Of a DNA stretch of 64,000 bases, positions 56,430-64,000 are shown in pieces (position 1 is the first letter of the stretch; the number at the start of each line of letters is the position of its first letter). The stretch comes from Ariolimax columbianus. Taxonomy: Eukaryota; Mollusca; Gastropoda; Stylommatophora; Arionidae. A program made the translations under genes and the position numbers. The notes under the pieces are model-generated. The model had not been told where the DNA came from. It searched no databases and was given only the letters and a program-made list of their open reading frames with translations. The stretch is taken from the NCBI GenBank assembly GCA_036924085.1, contig JAVGWX010000004.1, forward strand, positions 36,957,293-37,021,292, written 5' to 3'.

Positions 56430-56713
56430 AGAAGAAAGTGATTCTGATTAGGATATCAATTTTATTGTTATAGAAAATGTTGACGTAATAGAGATTCTGA
56501 TATGCATATCGAAGTTGCTAATGAGCCTGCGCCTGGAGTGACGGAATTAAGTATAGACATTTTCACCAAATCTCTCGGTCTTAACCGTGGTCTAAGCCTA
56601 GAAGCTTCTGTTTACAAGCCTGATACATACATGTTGAAGCCATGATTGTTTTCAATGGCAGGCTACTTTTCAAGCAATATATTCATCATTTCAATGCAAG
56701 TCAACCCCTTCTA
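56430..56713 (+). other. Possible piggyBac N-terminal remnant
   Basis: Broken frames give EESDSD and, near 56500-56640, HIEVANEPAPGVTELSI, DIFTKSLGLNRGLSLEASVY. Acidic start and context suggest a second transposase remnant; weak. Confidence 0.3.
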
Positions 56714-56717
56714 TTAA

Positions 56718-57796
56718 CCCATTCAATCCCAGCCCGGAGGCGACGGCCGCTATCGATTCACACCCAGCCCGTGGATATACTGATTTAAATTATTTTTACT
56801 TGTGAATAGATGCATTCAATTTAGCCGTCACGTGACTACCATTAATGGTGGCTCCCATTGCAGTTTACAGATTCGTTTCTATCACGTATGGTGTTCGAGC
56901 CATGATTTAAAAAAAATGGCCTTCAATTTTCTTCAAAACTTGGTGCGGACTGAAGATACTTATGAGGTAGATGATAATGGTTGCGAATTTGTTGATGGAG
57001 TTGAAGAGAATGAGAACGAATCGGACGTTGATGAGGAAAAGTTCAGGACTTAGAAGATGAAAGTAGCGACACTGGCCTCGGTAGTGATGACGAATTATCG
57101 GTAGAAGACAATGACAATGTGACCTACAGGCAGGCCCTAGTGTTGGTAGAGAATGGCTCAAGCAACGAAGTAGTATCATTATTGAAGGATTTAGTGAGGG
57201 AACAGGTCCTGCAGATGACATAGATCCAGATCAAGATTACTCTGCTTTTCATTACCTTTCATTTTCATTATTTCTACTTAAGACCTTTTTTGAGTACTTG
57301 GCAGAGCAAACCAATGCATACGCCTGCATCAGAATTTTAGGGAAAAAAGGTCCTTGAGAAATTAAAATTTGGTGTGCCGCAGATCCTCATACTAGGTACC
57401 TATAACTTTGAGGTGTATGCTGGAAAGTCAGACATTGGACAAGAAGATGAAAGATGTACTAGTTGCAATGAACCAAGGGAGATTGCTTTGTAGCTTTTCA
57501 CTTGGACATTTATCAGCAAAATTGACAAGAGTGAAACAGACATTTTACATTGACACTTTTTTTTTCTTCACTTCTTTAATTTTTCACATCCAATATACAT
57601 GACACTCACAAAAACATGTGCACAGAAGAGTATCTATTCCATATATCTGTAAACTGAAGTTTGAATCACACAAATAAATTCAAAATTGTATTTGTTATTA
57701 ATTTTATTGCGCAAGCACGTCTAATTTTTGCTGAGTTATTCACCTTGCCCTGGGATTTCAGGTGTGAGTTTTTCTGATTAGCTGGGATTGAATGAG
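56718..57796 (+). mobile_element. piggyBac element, internally deleted, intact ends
   Basis: TTAA at 56714-56717 and 57797-57800. Ends CCCATTCAATCCCAGC and, inverted, CTCATTCAATCCCAGC (15 of 16). Inside: an acidic N-terminal stretch (TYEVDDNGCEFVDGVEENEN, then ESDVDEE) at 56955-57045 and FEYLAEQTNAYACIRILGKK (57288-57350), the conserved FxxxAEQTNxYA motif of piggyBac transposases, then a Cys-containing end. The catalytic core is deleted, so it is nonautonomous. Confidence 0.9.
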
Positions 57797-57800
57797 TTAA

Positions 57801-58600
57801 ACATAAGAACAAGGAAGTGATAGTCAAACTGTATAAAGCATTAGTTAGACCTAGATTGGAGTGCTGTGTACAGGTGTGGAGTCCTTATCATAGAGAGGAT
57901 ATAAACATCCTGGAAAGGATACAAAAAAGAGCGACAAAACTGATTGTGGGATTCCAGAATTACAGTTAGGAGGAAAGACTCGGAAAAACCAGCCCACAGT
58001 GTCTAGAAAAGAGAAGAATTTGAGATGACTTAATACAGATCTATAAGATCAAAGGAATGGATAAATTACACTGTAACAAGTTTTTTCGAAATACACATAC
58101 AAACACCTACAAAAACAAGAGGGCATTGCTACAAATCAACTAAAGAAAGGACCAGATTAGATATTAGAAATATTTTTTTAGTCAGAGAGTTGTGAATGCT
58201 TGGAATACATTTTCACAGGAAGTAGTGGAGGCAGAGACAATTAATGCATTTAAGAATAGATTGGATGCACATAGCTTTTAGAACAATGAAATGTTAATTA
58301 TTTTTTTTACGTTCACCTTATTTCTCTATTCCCCAAGGCAGTGTGCGTTGCGCTGTGGTTTTTATTTTGCGCCTGTCGGCCCAGAACATGCGACTTCAGC
58401 ATGCATTTTATTTAAAGGTCTGCTTCCTCCTGCTGAATTTTCTAAGCTTTGCTTCCCCGGGGTAACGGTCGGTGCTGTGATGGGGATCGAACCCAGCACC
58501 TTTGGGTTGTGAGCTGTGTCACTTAACCACTAGCCCACGCTGTTCCCCTAAGAAAATGTAAATGAAACTGCAGTCTTCTAAACCAGTATAAAAAGTTCTT
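57801..58600 (+). mobile_element. LINE L-B 3' part, split by a tRNA-SINE
   Basis: Begins ACATAAGAACAAGGAAGTG and runs to the AACCAGTATAAAAAG end; frames broken. The SINE at 58292-58550 sits in its 3' untranslated part. Its left edge coincides with the right TTAA of the piggyBac element. Confidence 0.9.
58292..58550 (-). mobile_element. tRNA-headed SINE carrying the SINE S core
   Basis: Sense is minus. Starts GGGGAACAGCGTGGGCTAG at the right edge. A box TGGGCTAGTGG (58527-58537, reverse) and B box GGTTCGATCCC (58483-58493, reverse). After the tRNA head, minus-strand CATGCTGAAGTCGCATG, TCTGGGCCGACAGGCGCAAA and CACAGCGCAACGCAC parallel the SINE S core. Ends in an A-rich tail at the left. Imperfect flanking GAAATGT/GAAAATGT. 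Confidence 0.85.
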
Positions 58601-58724
58601 TTAAGAAAGTCTGATGTGCTGTAGAAGCCAAGTTTTCAATTTTTAACTTGAAATGTAAATGATCCATTGTAGGACACAAGCTATATTCATAATGTAGTTA
58701 TTAGTAATGCGGCTGATTACCTTA

Positions 58725-59075
58725 CTGTCCTAGGCAGAAAGACTAATGTCTTATCAGGCAAAATATACTGATCAGACATGTTAGGGTGAGACAAAACATA
58801 CTGGCTAAGACCTTTACCTCGGCTTCCTAATTGTCCTCCCTGGAAACGGGCTGTTTTCATGGTGGCCTGGCTAACAAGGTGAGGGATCGATGTGATCCTT
58901 GTAGTAGTGAGCGACATACAGATGAATCCAACCATAGCACAACACCTGGAGGACCACAGTCCACCTTCATCACCAAGCTTGGGATGTGAGAAAAGCTACT
59001 GCAATCTGCCACTTAACGTCCTTTTCAGGGCGCACAAAAGAGTAACCTACTCATTGTGGGCATTCGTAAACAAGA
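58725..59075 (+). mobile_element. SINE T, sense +
   Basis: GACTAATGTCTTATCAGGC, CTGGCTAAGACC, CCTGGAAACGGGCTG, GGGATCGATGTGATCC, GCACAAAAGAGTAACC, ending CATTCGTAAACAAGAACAAC. Lies against a piggyBac transposase remnant. Confidence 0.87.
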
Positions 59076-59400
59076 ACAACCCTGATAAATATCACTGCAT
59101 TTACGTTGATAACTACTTTACTTATGTAAAACTGGTGAGGATTTGCTCTAGCGAAAAGACTACATCTGTGCAACCACTCTGCCAACTTCGAAAGGATATT
59201 GATTTTTCCCTGGTTCTATTAACTATTTGTCTGCCTTTAAGCATCTGTTTTTTTGCCTGTCATTACTGGAGGGCCTTTTACAAGTCTAGAATAACATCAA
59301 ATATTGGACACTCCAAGTGCTTCTTTAAAACTGAAACCCGTTTGAGAAAACCACAGACTGGTTCCCCAGTAGAAAAAAGCCTGTTTTCAGTGTTCTAAAA
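59076..59400 (+). pseudogene. piggyBac transposase fragment
   Basis: DKYHCIYVDNYFTYVKLVRI then SSEKTTSVQPLCQLRKDID matches the IYVDNYFTSxxL catalytic-Asp motif and the following GTLRxNRKxxP segment of piggyBac transposases. Preceded by SINE T, so earlier parts are lost. Different from the copy at 2-1069. Confidence 0.8.
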
Positions 59401-59780
59401 GGAATTTGTTGAAGCTTATTGATTTGTCCAATACACGGGCCAATGTTATTGATATTTCATTCAGACTTGCAAACTTGTAGAAAAGGACAATTAAACATGA
59501 TATGGAAAATAGGTTAAAAAAAACTAAATATTTTCTGAAAAACAATTTTTCTGTGTTTCACATGTTTTTAATGTTCATTATATATCACAACTAATAATAA
59601 AGTTATATTTTTCTGAAAGTGTATCCATTTTTCTATATAATTAAACTTGTCATTTGTTTTTTAAAATATATTAAGATATTTAATTCTTTTTTAAACAAAA
59701 TTGTTGGTATGCAAAAAATGTTTATCTCCCTGTCCTAATTTCGGGGATGTATTTCTTAATATAATATATATATATAATAA

Positions 59781-60434
59781 TAGATCATACAGGAAAGGTG
59801 AGTGAGCAAGTTAAGGTAGCAGTGAAAAAGGCAAATGCAATGTTAGGTATGATAAAAAGAAATATTAAACATAGGAGCAAGGAAGTAATTGTCAAACTGT
59901 ATAAAGCTTTAGTTAGACCTAGATTGGAGTACTGTGTACAGGTGTGGAGTCCTTATCATAGAGGGTATATAAACATGCTGGAAAGAATACAAAAAAGAGC
60001 GACAAAGATGATAGTGGGATTCCAGAATTACAGTTATGAGGAACAACTCAGAAAAACCGGCCTACAGTGTCTCGAAGAGAGAAGAATTCATGGTGACTTA
60101 ATACAGGTTTATAAGATGATCAGAGGAATGGATAAATTAGACTATAACAAGTTTTTTAAAATACAGCCACCCACAATAACACGAGGGCATAGCTATAAGC
60201 TGACTAAAGAGAGGTCCAGATTAGATATTAGGAAATATTTTTTTAGTCAGAGAGTGGTGTCTGCTTGGAATGCATTGCCAGGGGAGGTAGTGGAGGCAGG
60301 GACAGTTAATGCATTTAAGAATAAACTGGATGCGCATAGCTTTTAGAGTAGAGCAAGGTGATGTAAATGTAACTGGTTGTATACAGACTCTGCAGGGTCT
60401 TCTAAACCAGTATAAAGACGTTAAGTTAAGTTAA
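59781..60434 (+). mobile_element. LINE L-B 3' copy with clean C-terminal frame
   Basis: Open 59798-60346 (182 codons): VSEQVKVAVKKANAMLGMIK, RPRLEYCVQVWSPYHRGY, LQCLEERRIHGDLIQVYK, to AFKNKLDAHSF. Ends CCAGTATAAAGACG with GTTAA units. The least decayed L-B end. Confidence 0.95.
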
Positions 60435-60439
60435 TATCC

Positions 60440-60530
60440 ATTTTAGGGTGTAAGGGAACATATTTCTCTATTTACCCCCACTTATTGCAGGGAACATATA
60501 CCTTGATTTACCCCATACATTTTAATCTTT
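60440..60530 (+). repeat. Displaced units of the intron-6 array
   Basis: GGAACATATTTCTCTATTTA, CCCCCACTTATTGCAGGGAAC and ATTTACCCCATACAT match the 36-bp units near exon 6. Confidence 0.7.
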
Positions 60531-61657
60531 ACTACTCTACATACAAAATTGACGCAATTTTCTATGCAGTTGCATTATTTTTCATGACATCACGTGACTT
60601 AACTATGTTTGCTACTTTGAGAGCCTGTAACATTTTTATTTGATGGTCTATTGATATGATTTGTTTGTGAGTAGAGAAATCAATGAATAAAAAATTTGTT
60701 GGTGTTTTTGTTGTGTGTGTGTGTTAGTTTCTGAGATAAAACAAATTAAGGTGATACTGTTGAAAAAACGGCACACTTAGACTCTCCCGCTTCCAAATGT
60801 ACGTCTGTTGAAAATTTTTAAAAATAAAATAGCAGACACCAGATTACTGATGTTTGCTGTAATGGCTATGTCTGTCACTCCGACTATAAACGTAATTATT
60901 GCATCTAAATGGTTGGTTGGTTGGTTTCTAATGCCCACAATGGGTTGGTAATCCTTCTGTGTGCCCTGAAAAGGACAGAACTTGTGGCAGAATGTAGTAG
61001 CTTTCCTGACATCCAGAGTGGGCTGATGAAGTGGACTGGGGTACTCCAGGCGGTTATGCAATGTTTGGCTTCATCTGCGTGTCACTCACTACTATGGGGA
61101 TCACGTTGAGCCTCACCTTGTTAGCCAGACTGTTGTCCTTGACAACAGCCCGTTTCCAGGACGACCAACGAGGAGGTCAGTTAAGGGTCTTGACCAGTAT
61201 ATTTCTCCTGACCCTGGCTAACATTGTTTGATGAGTGTGTTTTGCCTGACCAGACATTAGCCTCATCGTTCCATGCATCTAAATAGACCACAAAAAAAAC
61301 AACCCAAAAAACAGATCTACCTCAGAAAAATCTGTTGCAGAAACTTGATTCCCCCATTCTCAACAATCGGTGAATCTTCAAATCCAAGCGATAAACATAA
61401 GAAATCATTTCCAAACGCCTAAAACTAATTCCACGATCACCATTGCTAGTTTCTAACTGTACATTACTGAAGTCAGAACTCTCTACAATTGAAGAGCAGT
61501 ATTGTTCAGACTATTACTACATAGACGTTCGTTTTTAAGTTAGATTAGAATGGTCGCTGCTATGCAACGGCAACGTAAGTCGTAGATACTTGATGTGCGC
61601 TGGTCGATTTTCATGACGTCAGTCGGCCAGACTCGTCATGCGCGTGGTAAAGGTTAA
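60516..61657. mobile_element. Family P element, longest copy, holding SINE T
   Basis: Left end TTTTAATCTTTACTACTCTAC; right end CGCGTGGTAAAGGTTAAG, which inverted reads TTAACCTTTACCACGCG. Core GTGTGTTAGTTTCTGAGAT (60718) and GATGTTTGCTGTAATGGC. Without the 363-bp SINE and its duplicated site the element is about 770 bp. No transposase frame. Confidence 0.75.
60911..61273 (-). mobile_element. SINE T, complete, 11-bp TSD, AACC tail
   Basis: TGCATCTAAAT flanks it at 60900-60910 and 61274-61284. Sense minus; tail read on + as GGTTGGTTGGTTGG. Youngest-looking T copy. Confidence 0.93.
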
Positions 61658-61694
61658 GAAACATATTTCTCTATTTACCCCACACACTCATCAT

Positions 61695-61880
61695 GTAGAA
61701 TGTCCTTTGCTTCTGCAGGATAACTTTTCGTCTGGTTTTTGCCTTATCAGTGCTCATTATCTTGGTCTTGCTGATGTTTGATATAGATTTTGTACCTCGT
61801 GTTGTTTAACTGACAGGGTCATCTGTTTCAGTCCAGCAGTACTCCTCAAAAGGACAACTAAATCGTCTGCATATCCTCCC
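61695..61880 (-). mobile_element. LINE RT fragment, minus strand
   Basis: Minus strand GGYADDLVVLLRSTAGLKQM is a full YADD palm motif. Adjacent to SINE S copy 5. Confidence 0.75.
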
Positions 61881-61895
61881 CACATATTACAGGCA

Positions 61896-62205
61896 GGATC
61901 AAGATGTTGAGCAGTGCATGAGCTGCAATGGTCAGCAACCCATAGCTGACTGCTAGCGTCAGGGCCAGTGAACCAGAGCTGCCAAAACCCTTCAACACTT
62001 CCACGTGGTGATCCTGGGTAACAGGCTGCAGCAGCACAGACTAGCTAAGGAGAAGGGATCGAAGAGGAAATATTAACCCGGTACTAAAAAATTTTTGCTG
62101 AAGTTAGTCCGAAAGGTGCAAATATCGCATTCCGTTCTCTTTACTACATTCTGTTACTTAAGCCCTTTCAGGGTTTGGTAGCGGGAGATTGAGAACAAGC
62201 CAAGC
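61896..62205 (+). mobile_element. SINE S, copy 5, 13-bp TSD
   Basis: CATATTACAGGCA flanks it at 61883-61895 and 62206-62218. 310 bp with small deletions in the core (part of the GTGTTGGACC region and the CAAGCTGTAAAC region missing). The GAA tail is nearly lost (ends GAGAACAAGCCAAG). Confidence 0.92.
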
Positions 62206-62344
62206 CATATTACAGGCAATATATTTCTCCATTTCCCCACACACACAACAAGCAATAAACACATTATAGGAAATATATTCCACTGTTTCTCCAAACATTA
62301 TAAACAACATATTTCTCTATTTCCTAAACACATTCAATCAATCA

Positions 62345-62710
62345 GTCAAGGCTCATAGCTCCTTTTATGACAGGCCATTGGCAACCCTTTTCCAGCACAT
62401 TCAAGTCTTGAGCTGCCCTTTCTGCCTCTCTCTAGTTGAGGTCCAGAGGCCGAAGTTCATTTTCACAGTCTTTTCTCCATGTGTTTCTTTGACTGTCTCT
62501 CTTCCCCTTCCCCTATGGATTCCATGTCAGGGCCTGTTTGGCCATATTTGATGTGGCTTTCCCTAGTGTGTATTTTATCAACCCCATTTCCTATGCTTGA
62601 TTTGTTGCTCCACTGGTTGTTCCTGGCTTCTTTTCTATAGATCTTTGTTTCTCACTTAATATTTTAAAACCAGGATCGTCATTGCTAAGCAACACAGCAA
62701 AATTTTTGTA
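62345..62710 (-). mobile_element. LINE C-terminal end, minus strand
   Basis: Minus strand QRNTWRKDCENELRPLDL and REAERAAQDLNVLEKGCQWP match the RRPKxTWRRxxExEL and ExxAQDRxxWRxxVxGL end of many LINE ORF2s. Confidence 0.7.
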
Positions 62711-62873
62711 TTAGATACTAATTTGAGGCCAAAATGCAGCGGTGTATGAGTTCACAACAGTCAACACCAATTCAGGGCCAAGATGCAGCAGTGCATGAAT
62801 TAACAACAGCCAATATCAATTCAGGGCCAAGATGCAGCAGTGCATTAATTAACAACAGCTAATACCAATTCAG
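62703..62873 (+). repeat. About 50-bp tandem copies of a SINE head plus target site
   Basis: Three units of ACCAATTCAGGGCCAAGATG, CAGCAGTGCATGAATTAAC and AACAGCCAAT precede the SINE S variant at 62874, whose own first 40 bases and flank are the same sequence. Confidence 0.85.
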
Positions 62874-63184
62874 GGCAAAGATGCAGCAATGTATGAGCTG
62901 ACAACAGCCAGCAACTCATAGCTGGCTGCTTGCATCAGGATCAGTGAAACATAGCTGACCTAGACCCTATTTCGCCTCCATGTGGCAGTCCTGGAAGCAG
63001 GCAGTATTAGTCACTAGTGTGGTCTGACCAAGGGATAGGGATCGAAGCAGGAAGGCAAACCCGATACTCAAACAAGCCAGCTGAAATCGGATGTGTTGGG
63101 TTGAAAGGAGCAAAAATCGCAGCCCTGCTGTAAAATGTGACACAACGTCACATGTCATTTTCAGGATGAACGCCAAAGAAGAAG
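62874..63184 (+). mobile_element. SINE S variant, 12-bp TSD
   Basis: ATACCAATTCAG flanks it at 62862-62873 and 63185-63196. 311 bp: head with CAGGATCAGTGAAACATAG and CTGACCTAGACCC, core AGCTGAAATCGGATGTGTTGG, end GAACGCCAAAGAAGAAG. Confidence 0.9.
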
Positions 63185-63532
63185 ATACCAATTCAGACTG
63201 TAGCTGATGTTTTTGTACGTCATTGATTCTGACTGATTGGATCTGTAACAAGTTAAGCTGAAGACCTGACATACAAAGTCTCTAATACTTCATACTGAAC
63301 AGCAGTAACTGCTATGGCCCTACCTCTACTCTTGTAGATACATACATAAATGTCCACCTATATTTCATGCTCTATTTTCATATATGTTGAAAGGGCTGTT
63401 TACAGTATATCAGAATAATACAGAAAATACCATGTTAAGTTACATTTCATTCTATTATAATGTCGTCGCATTTGAGTTTTATAAACACTTCTTTTTAAAA
63501 AATTGTATTTAAAAAAAATAAATACAAATGTA

Positions 63533-63790
63533 AAGGAGCTGCGTAGCGCAGTGGTTAGAGCGCTGGCTTCGCATCTGAGTGGTCCTGGGTTCATTCCCAA
63601 GTTCAGGCCGCAATGTTTTTTCAGACCGCAATGGCTCCCGGGTTGACCCAGCCTTAAATGGGTTCCGATTCAGTCCGGGAAGTAAAAGCGGTGAGGGAGA
63701 GGAGATGGCTACCGCCCTCATATAGCCGAGCCTATGAAATGTGAGATCGCCGCTAACACTTCACACCCCTACAGCAGTAATGCTATGGGT
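63533..63790 (+). mobile_element. tRNA-derived SINE with a different conserved body
   Basis: A box TAGCGCAGTGG (63544-63554) and B box GGTTCATTCCC (63588-63598). After the head comes GGAAGTAAAAGCGGTGAGG, GAGAGGAGATGGCTACCGCC, CTCATATAGCCGAGCC, a body unlike S or T and resembling conserved SINE domains known from several invertebrate phyla (name not certain). Ends before HSDL1 exon 7. Confidence 0.8.
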
Positions 63791-63902
63791 TACTCTACTC
63801 CACTTTTTTTAAAGGAAAAATATGATTGCTTATGTGAATACTCTAACCAAACACTTGTAAGATTTATCATGTGCTGGCAATGAAACTTTTTTTTATTTTC
63901 AG

Positions 63903-64000
63903 CTTTGGATTGCAAAAGTTGTTCCACTTTGGTTATGGATGTGGGGTTCAGAGAAGCTGAACAATTCACTACGAAAGGAAGCTTTGGATCGACTGGCAAA
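63903..64000 (+). CDS. HSDL1: HSDL1 exon 7, cut by the window end
   Basis: Acceptor TTTTTTTTATTTTCAG ends at 63902. Reads LWIAKVVPLWLWMWGSEKLN, NSLRKEALDRLA, matching human [21 protein letters not shown], which lies a few residues from the C-terminus. The stop should be within a short distance beyond 64000. Confidence 0.93.

Larger units (their letters stand above)
37172..64000 (+). other. HSDL1: HSDL1-type short-chain dehydrogenase gene
   Basis: Span of seven exons encoding at least 338 residues (human HSDL1 is 330). Order and content match HSDL1 from end to end: an N-terminal helix (VDSFQFLLEQIEREARDLF, ALYAAKKVF), the Rossmann nucleotide-binding motif TGSSEGIG, NNVGV, ISSGS, YSATK and the C-terminal LRKEAL. 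HSDL1 is a mitochondrial or membrane-associated member of the 17-beta-HSD group and is considered inactive in vertebrates because the catalytic Tyr is Phe; here Tyr is present. HSD17B12 was the main alternative, but the N- and C-terminal ends fit HSDL1. Confidence 0.93.

Noticed and set aside
58892..59398. 168-codon frame as a single gene
   Set aside because: Its first half is SINE T and its second half a piggyBac fragment.
63536..63608. Possible tRNA gene
   Set aside because: A and B boxes are present, but no convincing acceptor stem forms and the sequence continues into a SINE body.
37172..64000. HSD17B12 (very-long-chain 3-oxoacyl-CoA reductase) as the identity of the dehydrogenase
   Set aside because: The YSATK motif fits both, but the VDSFQFLL N-terminus, absence of the usual HSD17B12 Lys-rich C-terminus and the LRKEAL end fit HSDL1 better.

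Overview
This is a window of animal nuclear genome: AT-rich, intron-bearing and packed with retrotransposons, SINEs, small DNA transposons and minisatellites. The protein style of the LINEs and the compact, unannotated-looking SINE mix suggest a lophotrochozoan, perhaps a gastropod mollusc; that is inference from general knowledge, not a proven call. There are no bacterial-type operons, rRNA genes or CRISPR arrays.

Two host genes run on the + strand. (1) The 3' part of a ZIP metal transporter (SLC39A8/SLC39A14-like), with exons at 5565-5644, 5977-6249, 10297-10510, 14695-14882 and 16512-16661 (stop) and a poly(A) signal at 16759-16764. Its N-terminal exons lie left of the window. (2) An almost complete HSDL1-type short-chain dehydrogenase with exons at 37172-37400, 41155-41277, 43109-43225, 47875-47978, 53201-53317, 54957-55184 and 63903 to the window end. 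All junctions have GT/AG sites and matching phases. The two genes show no functional link beyond being neighbours in the same orientation.

Everything else is repeats, mostly sitting in the introns and in the 20 kb between the genes. LINE families are named here: L-A (RT plus RNase H, 3' tail of GAA repeats; five copies, one with a 794-codon open frame), L-B (CR1/L2-like, tail of GTTAA units; five copies), L-C (minus-strand 3' ends with an AAC-type tail), and several RTE-like or other RT fragments. SINE families are S (about 310-400 bp, tail of GAA repeats), T (about 360 bp, tail of AAC or AACC units) and several tRNA-headed SINEs. DNA transposons include piggyBac transposase remnants at 2-1069 and 59076-59400, at least three elements flanked by intact TTAA with inverted ends (47150-47610, 55643-56280, 56718-57796), a fourth with one mutated end (25663-26739), a recurring TTAA-ended family P, and a mariner-derived inverted-repeat element at 16794-17332.

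18.9-24.7 kb is a block of four unrelated tandem arrays (units 42, about 40, 22 and 38 bp). Two other arrays are more unusual: one starts exactly at the exon/5' splice site junction of the ZIP gene (53-bp unit, five donor copies), and another has units that resemble the exon-6/donor junction of HSDL1 (about 36 bp) and is now scattered by later insertions along intron 6.

Stretches where I see nothing supportable beyond AT-rich or unique-looking DNA: 1380-1780, 2840-3240, 4790-4980, 5360-5560, 6510-7020, 9212-10296, 15580-16500, 17480-18090, 22680-23140, 23520-24380, 24720-25650, 27560-28010, 28400-29010, 29870-30050, 30350-30650, 31710-33370, 36325-37170, 37410-38560, 41910-42050, 43650-43960, 46960-47140, 47620-47870, 48030-48590, 49835-50220, 50410-50690 and 63200-63530.
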